Source: Pseudomonas sp. AFG_SD02_1510_Pfu_092
GTDB lineage: Bacteria > Pseudomonadota > Gammaproteobacteria > Pseudomonadales > Pseudomonadaceae
Length of the DNA stretch: 64,000 nt
NCBI RefSeq assembly: GCF_003331055.1
Contig: NZ_PUQD01000004.1
Location: forward strand, 62,001 to 126,000
Reading direction: 5' to 3'
Shown: one piece after another, positions 52,885 to 62,644 of the stretch
Position numbering within the stretch: position 1 is the stretch's first letter
Layout: the number at the start of each line of letters is the position of its first letter
Program-made: the position numbers and the translations under genes
Notes under the pieces: model-generated
What the model was told of the DNA's origin: nothing
Databases searched by the model: none
The model's input: the letters and a program-made list of their open reading frames with translations, nothing else

Positions 52885-55800
52885 TTATCGAATCAGCTTG
52901 ATTTCACGGTCGATGATTGAATGCTTGGCAGTCTGTTGCTCAACCCGCGCGCGCGCTGCAGCGGACATCTTGCGGAACAGTTCTGGCGATTCGATCACCC
53001 GCGCGATACCGTCTGCCATCGCTTGGGCGTCATCGCCAGGTGCGAGGATCCCACATTCATCATCGACGAACTCAGGGATCGCTGTAACCGCGTTTGTCAC
53101 AGCGACCAGACCGGAAGCCATCGCTTCATCACGGGAGACGCCTTGGGCATCCATGCGTGTCGGGCAAAGGAACAAGCCGTACTGTTTGTGCAGCGCTGCA
53201 ATTTCCTGATGCTTGAGGAAGCCGCGTTCGATCGTCACATTGCTGAACTTGCGCAGTGGGGCGAGGGTATCCTCGAACAACACGCCATCACCGATCATGC
53301 GGAATTCTAGATCGTTGAAATACGGTTTCTTCGCCAACAATTCGATCGCCTTGACACTCAGGTCGTTTGCGTACTTGGCCGAGGCATAGGGGCGGATTGA
53401 CAGCAGCTTCATACGCTGCGCTTCCGGCTTGGCCTGGTACGAGAAGGTTTCCGTATCGATCGGGTTATGAATGATTTCATAGCGGTCTTCAGGGATACGG
53501 AAGCCGACATCCTCCATGACTTCTTCAGCGAAGTAGCGGGATACGAATACCAGTTTCAGATTGGCTGGCATGTTGCTCAGTGTCTCGCGCCAGAACGCCA
53601 TACGCTTTTCGCTCTCGGCTTTCGCCAGCGCCAGCTGATGTTCATCCGAGTAGTTGTACTCGCGACGCCACCAAGGCTGTACCTCTGCCCCGTGCACCCA
53701 CACCACTACCTTCACGCGATGAGCGAAGCGCTTGAGCACCTCCCACATGTCGGGGTCAAGGAAGTGCACCAGCACACTTTTGTACTGGCCACTTTCAAGC
53801 ATCTTGGCGAGCGTGGTCTGACACCCGGTTACCACATCTACGTTCTGGAACTCGTGATAACTGACTGCCTGGTTCCTGCGCATGCGGAAGATGTCGACAT
53901 TCAGGTTTTGCTCCTGATAAGCCATCACACGGCTGTGCACAAAGCCGTTGCGATACAGGTCTTCATAGGCCGGATAATGGTTAGTGACAACCAGGTGTTG
54001 CGAACGGCCCAGCATTTCCGAAGGTTGCAGATTACGGTGGCCCAGCACCAGTGCTTTGATCTCGGTGTTGCCGGAAGCGTAGGCGCGCAGGCCGAAGCGC
54101 ACGAAGGCGGCTTCCGGTGGTACTTCGCAAGTCTGGTTACGGTTGGCGTGCTGCATCACGTGGCTGATCCGCTGCTTCTCGGCATCGAGGAACAACACAA
54201 CCAGTTGCAGGTTAAGGCCAGGCGTGCAGTCGAGGTAGAGCTTGAGCTTCCGGTCCTGGATGTTCAACTGGTCCAGACTCGCTTCATTCAGCGCATACAC
54301 ATACTCGTGCTTGCCATCTGCCAGCTTGGAGCTCACGCGCCAGTTATCGAGATCAACGGTCAGGTCAAGAAACTTGTTGTGCTTGACTCCGAACATCCCG
54401 GCCAAGGTGCGACCGGTGATTTCCGGCGAGTCATGGCTCACCTTCAGAGGCGCAATGGCCTGGGCCCGCGCCTGTAGCTGGTCGATGCTCATGCCGACGT
54501 TCAGGTCCAAGTCATCAACCTTGGCGCTGATGTGGTCCTGTTGTGCTGACCCGTTCTCGCAATAGTTGAACGGATCGATAGCCAGGCCTTGTTCGTGTGC
54601 GTACTCCAGCGATGGCAGGCCCTTCAACCAGTTGAGCAATGGCTGGCCGGCAACGATTTCGGTTGCCACCAACGCGCGACGTGCGCTCAGCGTTTGAGCA
54701 GGGCGGTAGGCCTGTTCATTCGCCTGCAGTTCGGCTTCTTGCCCTTTGCAGGTGAAGTGCGCCGCTTTACCCACCATCTGTGCACGGCTGTAGCGCGTTG
54801 CCAGGGCAAGGTCCAGCAGGTAATTGGGGCCGTAATAGTCGTCCGGTACGAATGCGGCAACCCACGGCGTATTGCCAACCAGTTCGCCAAGGCTGGATTT
54901 CTTCAGCTGGGCTGGCTTGAACACCAGAATACGAGGGTCATCACTGACGATGCTGCTCTGATAGGCATCGGTGATGATGACCATGCGCACCTGGCTGTAG
55001 GCCTGACGGTTGAGGTGGGCACGCAGCATGTCGAACTGTTGGCGGTCCTGCGCTTCGCAGACCACCACGATTTCCGGCAGGCGCTGGGCCGTGACGGTGC
55101 CTGTCACCTTGCTGAGCACGTATTCCAGACGCTGGGTGTAAGTGTGCTCCTGCATCACTTTACGTAGCGCGGCGAGCTTTAGCTTGTCATTGTTGAGCGG
55201 ATTCTGGGCCAGCAGTTGCAGGCGGCGCAGCATTTCTTCGCCGTTGTCGGTGGTGACGACCAGGTCGCCAAACAACAGGCGCACTCCGCGCGAGAAGTTG
55301 CTGACGGTAATGGTGTTGCAACCCAGCAATTCGAACACTCGCCGCGCGAACATCGATTGTGATTGCTTGATCGAATTCAGGTTGATCGCGTAGCGGTAAC
55401 CCTTGTAAGCGGTGTCGATTTTCTCGAAGGGCAGGGTGCCTACGATGTACGGCTGGTACTCGTCGGGGAACTGATAGTTCGCATCATTCTTGCCGAAGTT
55501 GCGGTCGAAGATTTCCAACGGTCGGAACTTTGGCAACTCGCAGACGAAGTTGCCCAGGTCGCGGGTACGCTCGGGATAACGGGCGTAGTAAGCGCCGGCA
55601 AAGCAGAACGCGTCTTTGCGTTCGTACAGCTCGATCGGATTATGCAGCGCTGGCTGGCAGGCGAACGGCAGCAAGTAGACACGCTCGTGACCGAGTGCAC
55701 CCTTGTAACGGTGGATGCAGTCGATATCGGTGGTGAACACATGGTCGAAATGCTTGGCAGTGGTCAGGAAGGTTTCGAAGTGAACCGGGTCTTCCTTGTT

Positions 55801-58620
55801 CCAGAACACGGTTGGTACTTTGTTCTGGCGGCACCAGGCCAGGATGTCCTGCAGTTCCTGGCTATTGTGGCCAACTTTGCTGCCCCACAGTTCGTCCTTG
55901 CCGCGCCAGGCCGATTCGATGAACAGCAACTCCGGGCCGAAACCTTCCAGCTCTGCTTTCCAGTTGCCAGGCGTCAATTGCATCAGGTCGCATTCATAGC
56001 GGTAGGAACCGAAGGTGAACTCGTCCATGACGCACGCCACTTTCAGGCGGCTCAAGGGTTGCTCGGCCTGAAGCAGCAGCGTAGCGCGGCTCTGCGCGCT
56101 GGTCGGCAGGGCCACTGGGAGTTTCAGGTAGTTCTCATCCTGGACAACCGGTGCAGGTGGCAGCAGGGCTTTCATCGGCTCGTTGGCGATGCGCTTCTGT
56201 TCACTCTGTTGGCGTTGCTGGTTAGCTTTGCGGTACAGACGCAGCAAGCGCACCGGCAGTTTCACCAGCCCACCCAGGGACGTGGCGCTGCTCTTGATCT
56301 GGTAGCCCAGCTGATAAGTGATGCTGGTGCGTGTCTTGACCAGACGTTGTTCGGCCAGATGACGTTGCGTATTGGCTCGCTGCAGATCGGCGTTGAGCTC
56401 ATCGATCTTGCGCTGCTGCGCGGCACTGCGTTCCAGCAACTGATTGAGGTTGGCCTTGAGTTGCGGGATCTGTTCAGTGCTGACGGTACGGTACTTCAAG
56501 TTTGCCGCACCCAGGCCTGCTTTCGACGAGTTGAGCTCGTTTTCAAGCTGCATGCGCAGGCTCTGCCATTGTTCATTGGTAGCCGCCAGGCTCGCTTCCG
56601 CGGCTTGGCGGCTGGCAGTCTCGAGCGTCAACTGTTCGATCAACGCATCGTTGGCCTGATTCAGCGAGGCAATGGTTTCTGCCTGTTCTGTCTGGGCGTC
56701 CTGTGCTTGAGCGTTGGCCTGGGTCAGTGCGTGCAATTGCTCTTCCAAACCATTGCGCAGCTCCACCAGGGTATTGATGGTGTTGGCCTGGGCAGCATGC
56801 TCACGCTCGTTGCGCGCCTGTGTTTCGCTCATCGCCTGCAACTGGCTTTCCAGTTCAGCTTGGCGTGCTTTCAACAGGGCGATGGTTTCGGCCTGTGCAG
56901 CGTCGGCCCGCTGGGTTTGGGCCTGCAATTCCTTCATATACTCCAACTCGCTTTCAAGTTCGGCTTCCAATTCCGCTTGGCGCATGCGCAGCGTAGTGAT
57001 GCATTCATCTCTATCGGCAATATCCTGATTGCTCGTTTCTTGCAGCTGGCTAATTGCGTCCTTCTGCTGCTCCAGCGCGGCTTCCGAGGTGGCCAGGCGC
57101 TCGCGCAAGGAAGCAATGGTGCCTTCAAGGGCTGCGTTCGTCTGATCCGCCTGGGTTCGGCTTTCGAGTGCGGCCTGCAGAGCTGCCTGCTTGGCGCGGA
57201 GGGCAGTGATTGTATCTACGTGAGCAGCATTGGTTTGTTCGGCTTCGGTGGTCGCTTGCAGCTGATTTGCCAGCTTGGCTTGCAAGGCAGCTTGCTGGGC
57301 ACGAAGCACGGTAATTGTTTCTACATGACCATCGTTGATCTGCCGGGCTTGCACCAGTTGCCCGGACGATGCAGTTTCAAGATCCGCCACTTGCTGAAGC
57401 TGGCCCTCCAGTTGCTCGTGTTGAGCCTGCAGTGCGGCGATCTTGGCCGTCTCGTTAGCTGCCAGTTCCTCAGCCGCTATCCGTAGCTGATTCGTGGATA
57501 GCACCTGTTCTTCGAGGTTGTGAAGGGATTGCTGCAGAACCTCCAGTTCCTGATTCCGCTGCCCCAGTTGGCCGGTGGCTACAGTCAGTTCCCGGCACGC
57601 CTGGCCGCGAGCGCCGTCAAGCGCCTCGATCTGCTGTTGCAATTGCGTATGCTGCTTGGCGTCAGCGAGGATTCTTTCGTTGGCCTCGCCGATCTTGGCC
57701 CTGAGCGAATCGAGCTCTTCATTGAACGCCTGAGTGCTGCGAGCGGCGGCCTGTTGAAGCGCTGCAATATCGGCATCGCGGTTTTGCAGTTGCCTGGATA
57801 AGGCTTCAACCTTCTGCGATTCGGCCTTGAGTTGGGCAATCTGTTCGTTGGCAGTGCGATACTTCTTGTTGGTATCTTCCAGCTGCTTGCTGGTTACACC
57901 GAGGCTTGCACGCAAAGAGCGCTCAATGGATTCGAAAGCTTTTTCAAGCTCACGGACGCGATCGATCGTCAGCGAGTCAATAACGCCAGGTGTATGCGCT
58001 TCGTTCTTCACCGCCACGATACCCAGCCACTTGCCAAGCATTTTCACTTCAACGATCTGCAAGTGCTCAGCCAGCAACCGGAACGGCTCCATCAGGTAGA
58101 ACGTATGCTTGTGGTCAATGAAGTCATTGACCCCGAACGGTACGGTGACCACCAGCCGGCCACCCTGCTTGAGCAGGTCGCGGGCTTTCTCGATGAACAG
58201 CTCCGGGCGCACCAGGTGTTCAAGTACTTCGCTGATGACAACGGTGTCCGGTTCGACCTCCAGCGTGTCCAGCGCCAGGAAGTCTGAATTGATGTACGTG
58301 ACGTTCTGCTGGATATGCGCAGGTTCGGCAGCCAGATAAGCCCTTGCCTCTTCGATGGCCTGCGGGCTGGTGTCCACGCCGGTGACCTGGCAGCCTTCAC
58401 GGGCCAGCAGCAGGGGCACGATACCCTGCGAGCAGCCGACATCCAGGACCCGGCGCCCTTTGACCTGGGCGCAGATCCAATGGATGCGGGACTGTGTCTC
58501 CCGCATGAACTGCTCCCCAAGCTTGCCGTAATAGGCTTCCATCACGCGGTCATGAATATCGGCCAAGGGTGAAGGCAGCTCTGTGTTCACGGAAGGTTTC
58601 TCAAGCGTGGGGTTGTTCAT
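52885..58620 (-). CDS. Giant multidomain protein: methyltransferase - coiled coil - three glycosyltransferase-like modules
   Basis: 1911 residues. About 45-205: class I SAM methyltransferase (RRVLDVGCSQGIVPLLLARE, TGVDTSP, SEVLEHLVRP). About 220-765: long coiled coil with a degenerate ~35-residue repeat. About 765-800: basic amphipathic linker. About 855-1175: CgeB/DUF3880-like GT-B module (RYECDLMQL, CFAGAYYARYPERTRDL, ARRVFELLGCNTITV). About 1181-1355: GT-A-like module (FVPDDYYGPNYLLDLALA). About 1400-1530: beta-rich, possibly carbohydrate-binding. About 1545-1905: GT4 (RPYASAKYANDLSVKAIELL, SRDEAMASGLVAVT). No signal peptide. 13 bases after wecC. The methyltransferase-plus-coiled-coil order recalls WbdD chain terminators, but WbdD lacks these transferases. 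Confidence 0.85.
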   Translation of the reverse strand: MNNPTLEKPSVNTELPSPLADIHDRVMEAYYGKLGEQFMRETQSRIHWICAQVKGRRVLDVGCSQGIVPLLLAREGCQVTGVDTSPQAIEEARAYLAAEPAHIQQNVTYINSDFLALDTLEVEPDTVVISEVLEHLVRPELFIEKARDLLKQGGRLVVTVPFGVNDFIDHKHTFYLMEPFRLLAEHLQIVEVKMLGKWLGIVAVKNEAHTPGVIDSLTIDRVRELEKAFESIERSLRASLGVTSKQLEDTNKKYRTANEQIAQLKAESQKVEALSRQLQNRDADIAALQQAAARSTQAFNEELDSLRAKIGEANERILADAKQHTQLQQQIEALDGARGQACRELTVATGQLGQRNQELEVLQQSLHNLEEQVLSTNQLRIAAEELAANETAKIAALQAQHEQLEGQLQQVADLETASSGQLVQARQINDGHVETITVLRAQQAALQAKLANQLQATTEAEQTNAAHVDTITALRAKQAALQAALESRTQADQTNAALEGTIASLRERLATSEAALEQQKDAISQLQETSNQDIADRDECITTLRMRQAELEAELESELEYMKELQAQTQRADAAQAETIALLKARQAELESQLQAMSETQARNEREHAAQANTINTLVELRNGLEEQLHALTQANAQAQDAQTEQAETIASLNQANDALIEQLTLETASRQAAEASLAATNEQWQSLRMQLENELNSSKAGLGAANLKYRTVSTEQIPQLKANLNQLLERSAAQQRKIDELNADLQRANTQRHLAEQRLVKTRTSITYQLGYQIKSSATSLGGLVKLPVRLLRLYRKANQQRQQSEQKRIANEPMKALLPPAPVVQDENYLKLPVALPTSAQSRATLLLQAEQPLSRLKVACVMDEFTFGSYRYECDLMQLTPGNWKAELEGFGPELLFIESAWRGKDELWGSKVGHNSQELQDILAWCRQNKVPTVFWNKEDPVHFETFLTTAKHFDHVFTTDIDCIHRYKGALGHERVYLLPFACQPALHNPIELYERKDAFCFAGAYYARYPERTRDLGNFVCELPKFRPLEIFDRNFGKNDANYQFPDEYQPYIVGTLPFEKIDTAYKGYRYAINLNSIKQSQSMFARRVFELLGCNTITVSNFSRGVRLLFGDLVVTTDNGEEMLRRLQLLAQNPLNNDKLKLAALRKVMQEHTYTQRLEYVLSKVTGTVTAQRLPEIVVVCEAQDRQQFDMLRAHLNRQAYSQVRMVIITDAYQSSIVSDDPRILVFKPAQLKKSSLGELVGNTPWVAAFVPDDYYGPNYLLDLALATRYSRAQMVGKAAHFTCKGQEAELQANEQAYRPAQTLSARRALVATEIVAGQPLLNWLKGLPSLEYAHEQGLAIDPFNYCENGSAQQDHISAKVDDLDLNVGMSIDQLQARAQAIAPLKVSHDSPEITGRTLAGMFGVKHNKFLDLTVDLDNWRVSSKLADGKHEYVYALNEASLDQLNIQDRKLKLYLDCTPGLNLQLVVLFLDAEKQRISHVMQHANRNQTCEVPPEAAFVRFGLRAYASGNTEIKALVLGHRNLQPSEMLGRSQHLVVTNHYPAYEDLYRNGFVHSRVMAYQEQNLNVDIFRMRRNQAVSYHEFQNVDVVTGCQTTLAKMLESGQYKSVLVHFLDPDMWEVLKRFAHRVKVVVWVHGAEVQPWWRREYNYSDEHQLALAKAESEKRMAFWRETLSNMPANLKLVFVSRYFAEEVMEDVGFRIPEDRYEIIHNPIDTETFSYQAKPEAQRMKLLSIRPYASAKYANDLSVKAIELLAKKPYFNDLEFRMIGDGVLFEDTLAPLRKFSNVTIERGFLKHQEIAALHKQYGLFLCPTRMDAQGVSRDEAMASGLVAVTNAVTAIPEFVDDECGILAPGDDAQAMADGIARVIESPELFRKMSAAARARVEQQTAKHSIIDREIKLIR
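56598..57330 (-). repeat. Tandem ~35-residue repeats encoding the coiled coil
   Basis: Within the giant protein, residues ~431-675 show about seven units beginning near 433, 467, 498, 538, 577, 612 and 647. Each starts with a form of ETIxxLRxxQAxLxxxL and continues into a Gln/Ala/Glu-rich linker; spacing varies from 31 to 40 residues. The units are diverged at DNA level. Confidence 0.75.
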
Positions 58621-58633
58621 GCGGTTGGGTCCA

Positions 58634-59896
58634 TCAAGCCTGGGTAACGCCAGCGGCGTCGATCACGAATGCTGCGTCGCGCACGTTGAAGGTGCCGCGG
58701 AATTCGCGGTGCTTCACCAGCAGCACGTGGATGTCGGCGCTGTCCTGGGCGAAGTCGAACTCCACATGCTGGTGGCGCGCCAGGCGCTGCGGCAGGGCTT
58801 CGATGTTCGGCTCGACCAGCTGCAGGGTGGCTTCCAGCTCGTTGCCCAGGCGCTCGGCTATGCTCAGGGCCGGGCTTTCGCGCAGGTCGTCGATGTCGGC
58901 CTTGAAGGCCAGGCCGTAGCAGGCAATTTTCACTTGCTGGGCCGACTTGCCCGGGTTCTTGATCAGGAAGTTGGCCAGGGCCATCTTGACCTTGTCGATC
59001 ACCCACTCAGGCTTGCTGTCGTTGACCACGCGTGCAGTGCGGATCAGGCGTGCTTGTTCAGGGGTCTGGCTGACGATGAACCATGGGTCGACGGCGATGC
59101 AGTGGCCGCCCACGCCAGGGCCAGGCTGCAGGATGTTGACGCGCGGGTGGTGGTTGGCCAGGCGAATCAGTTCCCACACATCGATGTCCAGCTTGTCGCA
59201 GATGATCGACAGTTCGTTGGCGAAGGCAATGTTCACGTCGCGGAAGCTGTTTTCGGTCAGCTTGCACATTTCGGCGGTGCGCGCGTTGGTGACGATGCAC
59301 TCGCCTTCAACGAAGGTGCGGTACAGGCGTACGGCCGCTTCGGAGCACTTGCGGGTCATGCCGCCGATGATGCGGTCGTTTTCCACCAGTTCGCGCAGCA
59401 CGTGGCCTGGCAGTACCCGCTCGGGGCAGTGGGCGATGCGGATGTCGGAGTCTTCGCCGTGGCTTTGCGGGAAGCTCAGGTCCGGGCGGGCCTGGGCGAG
59501 CCAGAAGGCCATTTGCTCGGTGGCGCCGACCGGTGAAGTGGATTCCAGGATGACCAAGTCGCCCTTTTTCAGCACAGGTGCGATGGCCTTGCTGGCGGAC
59601 TCGATGTAGCTCAGGTCCGGCTGATGGTCATCCATGAACGGGGTCGGCACGGCGATCAGGAAGGCGTCGGCAGCTTCCGGAACGGTAGAGGCGCGCAGGA
59701 AGCCTTCGGTTACGGCAGCGTGCACCACCATGTCCAGCTCAGGTTCGACGATGTGGATTTCGCCACGGTTGATGGTGTCGACTGCGTGCTGGTTCACATC
59801 GATACCGATTACCTGCTTCTTGCGTGCGGCGAAAACGGCAGCGGTTGGCAGGCCGATATAGCCCAGGCCCACGACGGAAATTTTATTGAAGCTCAT
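58634..59896 (-). CDS. wecC: UDP-N-acetyl-D-mannosamine dehydrogenase
   Basis: 420 residues, making UDP-ManNAcA from UDP-ManNAc with two NAD+. [19 protein letters not shown] is the NAD motif; [41 protein letters not shown] (active-site Lys) and [15 protein letters not shown] (catalytic Cys) are all intact. ATG 59896 overlaps the wecB stop (ATGA) and is preceded by GAGGACGC; the longer open frame lies inside wecB. Codon use here is core-like, GC-rich, unlike genes further downstream. Confidence 0.96.
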   Translation of the reverse strand: MSFNKISVVGLGYIGLPTAAVFAARKKQVIGIDVNQHAVDTINRGEIHIVEPELDMVVHAAVTEGFLRASTVPEAADAFLIAVPTPFMDDHQPDLSYIESASKAIAPVLKKGDLVILESTSPVGATEQMAFWLAQARPDLSFPQSHGEDSDIRIAHCPERVLPGHVLRELVENDRIIGGMTRKCSEAAVRLYRTFVEGECIVTNARTAEMCKLTENSFRDVNIAFANELSIICDKLDIDVWELIRLANHHPRVNILQPGPGVGGHCIAVDPWFIVSQTPEQARLIRTARVVNDSKPEWVIDKVKMALANFLIKNPGKSAQQVKIACYGLAFKADIDDLRESPALSIAERLGNELEATLQLVEPNIEALPQRLARHQHVEFDFAQDSADIHVLLVKHREFRGTFNVRDAAFVIDAAGVTQA

Positions 59897-61035
59897 GCTG
59901 CGTCCTCGGAATTGGAAAATGCGGAGAGTGCGTCGAGGATTCGCGCGCACGCTTTTCCGTCGCCGTAGGGGTTATGGGCGAAGCTCATCTCGCGATAGGT
60001 CGCCTCGTCGGTGAGCAGTTTCACCAGGTGTTCGGTGATCGACTCCACATCGGTGCCCACCAGCTTGACGGTGCCGGCGGCCACGGCTTCCGGGCGCTCG
60101 GTGGTGTCGCGCATGACCAGTACCGGCTTGCCCAGGGCAGGGGCTTCTTCCTGGATGCCGCCGGAGTCGGTGAGGATCAGGTACGAGCGGGTCATCAGGT
60201 AGACGAACGGCAGGTAGTCCAGCGGCTCGATCAGGTGGATGTTGCTGACGTCGGCCAGCAGGCGGTTGACCGGTTCGCGCACGTTGGGGTTGAGGTGGAC
60301 CGGGTAGACGATGTCCACATCAGGGAACTGACGCGCGGTTTGCACCAGGGCCTGGCAGATGCGCTCGAAGCCGCCACCGAAGTTTTCCCGGCGGTGGCCG
60401 GTGACCAGCACCATGCGACGCTCTGGGTCGAGGAAGCTGAACTGGCTTTCGAACTGGCTTTTCAGCTCGGGGCTTTCCAGCTTGCGCACCACTTCGAGCA
60501 GCGCGTCGATCACGGTGTTGCCGGTGGTGTAGATGGTCGCGGCGTCAGTACCTTCGCGCAGCAGGTTGTCCTGCGAGGTGGAGGTGGGCGCGAAGTGCAG
60601 GGCGGCCAGGGCACCGGTCAGGCGGCGGTTGCCTTCTTCCGGCCACGGCGAGTACAGGTTGCCGGTGCGCAGGCCGGCTTCCACATGGGCAATTGGAATC
60701 TGCTGGTAGTACGCGGCCAGGCTGGTGGCCAAGGTTGTTGCAGTGTCGCCGTGCACCAGCACCACATCCGGCTTGAACTCGGCCAGCACCGGTTTCAGAC
60801 CCTGCAGGATGGCAGTGGTCACATCGGTCAGGTCCTGGCCGGGCTTCATGATGTTCAAGTCGTAGTCAGGCGTGATCTCGAACAGTTCCAGTACCTGGTC
60901 GAGCATCTGGCGATGCTGGCCGGTTACGCAGACGCGCGACTCGAAACGGTCATCCTGGGCAAGGTTGAGGGCCAGAGGTGCCATTTTGATAGCCTCTGGG
61001 CGGGTGCCAAATACGGTGAGGGTCTTGAGGGACAC
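59893..61035 (-). CDS. wecB: UDP-N-acetylglucosamine 2-epimerase (non-hydrolysing)
   Basis: 380 residues, converting UDP-GlcNAc to UDP-ManNAc. [73 protein letters not shown] and [30 protein letters not shown] are the family signatures. The frame is open to 61209, but GTG 61035 gives the family N-terminus and usual length. First gene of the minus-strand arm wecB-wecC-giant protein. Confidence 0.95.
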   Translation of the reverse strand: MSLKTLTVFGTRPEAIKMAPLALNLAQDDRFESRVCVTGQHRQMLDQVLELFEITPDYDLNIMKPGQDLTDVTTAILQGLKPVLAEFKPDVVLVHGDTATTLATSLAAYYQQIPIAHVEAGLRTGNLYSPWPEEGNRRLTGALAALHFAPTSTSQDNLLREGTDAATIYTTGNTVIDALLEVVRKLESPELKSQFESQFSFLDPERRMVLVTGHRRENFGGGFERICQALVQTARQFPDVDIVYPVHLNPNVREPVNRLLADVSNIHLIEPLDYLPFVYLMTRSYLILTDSGGIQEEAPALGKPVLVMRDTTERPEAVAAGTVKLVGTDVESITEHLVKLLTDEATYREMSFAHNPYGDGKACARILDALSAFSNSEDAA

Positions 61036-61722
61036 GGCAACAGTCTTCTGTGTGTGGGTGACGGCGGTTGGGTCGGGTACTGCGGGTATGAACAGCGGGG
61101 CTACACAAATCGGCCGGCGGACGTGGCCTGGGTGGCGTCGCGCGCGCGCAAGGGAGCAGGTAGCTCGGAGGGGGATGAAGAAACATTCATGATGGCTCGG
61201 ATCCTTCAAGCAGGGCGGTTGTCCAATGGCCGCAAATTTATCATTTCGTCATCAATATGACATCCCGTCTGGCACGTTTTTTTCCCCTGAGGAGGGTATT
61301 CAGCCCTTATCTATCAGCAGATTGGATCCGATTTTCGCAAGTTGCATCAGAAAAAACGATTGTTTGATGTTATTCAGGCATCATGCCAATAAAGTCAATA
61401 CGACTGTGGCATACGACGAACGGGCGGGAGCCTTGTCCGGCAAGGCTTGTAGGAAAAACAACAGCTTTTGATCTGAATGAAACCCAAATTAAACGGGAAT
61501 TTACCTAGCGGCGATTTGCAAGCGCCTTTGTTTCATGAAGTTATCCGGAAATATGGCTTAACGCCACTATTTTGGGTGGGCGAAGTTGCTTTTCTCAATG
61601 TCGGATTCCGTAACGATTAACCGCACCAAGTGCCTGTTTGCAGTAGGTCAGAACCGCTAGGGTTGTTTGCACAGCCGAAGGAAACCGGCTGCTGGATATG
61701 ACCAACCCAAGGAGTGTTCACC
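61036..61722. other. Divergent intergenic region wecB / comEA-like gene
   Basis: 687 bases without a supportable gene, more AT-rich than the flanks. It must hold the promoters for the wecB arm (minus) and the ComEA-like gene (+). A small hairpin AGCCTTG-TCCGG-CAAGGCT is at 61429-61447. No JUMPStart element or clear -35/-10 pair was recognised. The first ~170 bases are an open extension of wecB that looks untranslated. Confidence 0.55.
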
Positions 61723-62058
61723 ATGCGTAACAACGTACTGTCGTACCTGCTGCTGCCGCTGTTCACCAGTCTGTCCTTTTCCCTCAGCGCCGCCCCGGCC
61801 AGCACTACTTCGGTGGCCGAGCCGGTGCCGGTTGTGGCGCAGGTACAAACCCAGGAGGCGCCTCGGCTGGACTTGAACAAGGCTGATGCGCTGACCTTGC
61901 AAAAGGAACTGAATGGCATAGGCAAGACCAAGGCCGAGGCCATCGTGGCCTACCGGGAGGCCAACGGGCCGTTTGCTTCGGTGGATGAGCTGCTGGAAAT
62001 CAAGGGGATTGGTAACGCCTTGCTGGAGCGTAACCGGGACAAGCTGATGGTGGAATAA
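61723..62058 (+). CDS. ComEA-like helix-hairpin-helix protein
   Basis: 111 residues: a signal peptide (RNNVLSYLLLPLFTSLSFSLSAAPA), a short linker, then a ComEA-type double helix-hairpin-helix domain (LDLNKADALTLQKELNGIGKTKAEAIVAYRE ... LLEIKGIGNALLERNRDKL). Exported DNA-binding protein of the ComEA family; in Pseudomonas it is a conserved neighbour of the O-antigen locus rather than part of a competence operon. AAGGAGTG precedes ATG 61723. Confidence 0.92.
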   Translation: MRNNVLSYLLLPLFTSLSFSLSAAPASTTSVAEPVPVVAQVQTQEAPRLDLNKADALTLQKELNGIGKTKAEAIVAYREANGPFASVDELLEIKGIGNALLERNRDKLMVE

Positions 62059-62143
62059 GTGGGGGAAGGGCTGGGGCTTGTGTCCTGGCCCTGACTTTCA
62101 TGAAGATTCAATTGAGAACTGAATTCGAAAGCGGTCCGCGTAG

Positions 62144-62234
62144 CCTGTGGGAGCGGCTTTAGCCGCGAAGAACCCAACGCGGTGCATGGCACCGGCTGCA
62201 GCCGGTATTCGCGGCTAAAGCCGCTCCCACAGGG
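62144..62234. repeat. REP pair (GCGGCTTTAGCCGC variant)
   Basis: Inverted doublet CCTGTGGGAGCGGCTTTAGCCGCGAA ... TTCGCGGCTAAAGCCGCTCCCACAGGG between two convergent genes; the core palindrome differs from the other REPs (GCGGCT instead of GCGGGT). Confidence 0.9.
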
Positions 62235-62296
62235 CCCTCTGCTGACCCAATGAGTTATGTGCAACTCTATGAAAGCGGCCTTGCGACGCAGCCGTG

Positions 62297-62464
62297 CTAG
62301 CGGTCCTGCGCATCCTTGGCATCCGCTTGGGCATTGCGCTCATGTACCTTGCGCAACTGCTCGTCAGTCAGCGGCAGTTTTTTCGCCGTGTCGCGCAGCA
62401 GCATCAGCCCGCCGATGATCGAGCCGAGGGCTACTATGAGTATCAGCCAGGCATACCAGGGCAT
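62297..62464 (-). CDS. DUF2897 family small membrane protein
   Basis: 55 residues: one hydrophobic segment (WYAWLILIVALGSIIGGLMLL) and a charged C-terminal tail (LPLTDEQLRKVHERNAQADAKDA). AAAGGAG stands upstream of ATG 62464, which is chosen over earlier in-frame codons. Conserved beside pyrF in pseudomonads; function unknown. Confidence 0.88.
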   Translation of the reverse strand: MPWYAWLILIVALGSIIGGLMLLRDTAKKLPLTDEQLRKVHERNAQADAKDAQDR

Positions 62465-62604
62465 TGTCGTTCTCCTTTGCTGATGAAGGGCAGCGCGTGT
62501 ACGCATGTTGAGTAATTGCCCGTTCCGTTGGTTCAATTATAGGGGCCAGCCACCGCCAGGCCAATTCCGTGACCCGCGGGCCCCAAAGCCTGCGTCACTT
62601 CGTT

Positions 62605-62610
62605 TACAAT
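62605..62610 (+). promoter_or_regulatory. Candidate -10 box for pyrF
   Basis: TACAAT lies 34 bases before the pyrF ATG. No matching -35 is evident. Confidence 0.3.
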
Positions 62611-62644
62611 GCGCGCCGTTTTCGACTTGCCAAGAGACCCTGCC

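Noticed and set aside
56598..57330. Repeats considered as a DNA-level tandem array or CRISPR-like array
   Set aside because: Units are in frame, diverged in DNA, vary in length and encode heptad-like coiled coil.
55363..57486. A 707-codon plus-strand frame opposite the coiled coil of the giant protein
   Set aside because: Leu/Gln-rich composition is the complement of the Gln/Ala/Glu-rich coiled coil; no start site or family match.
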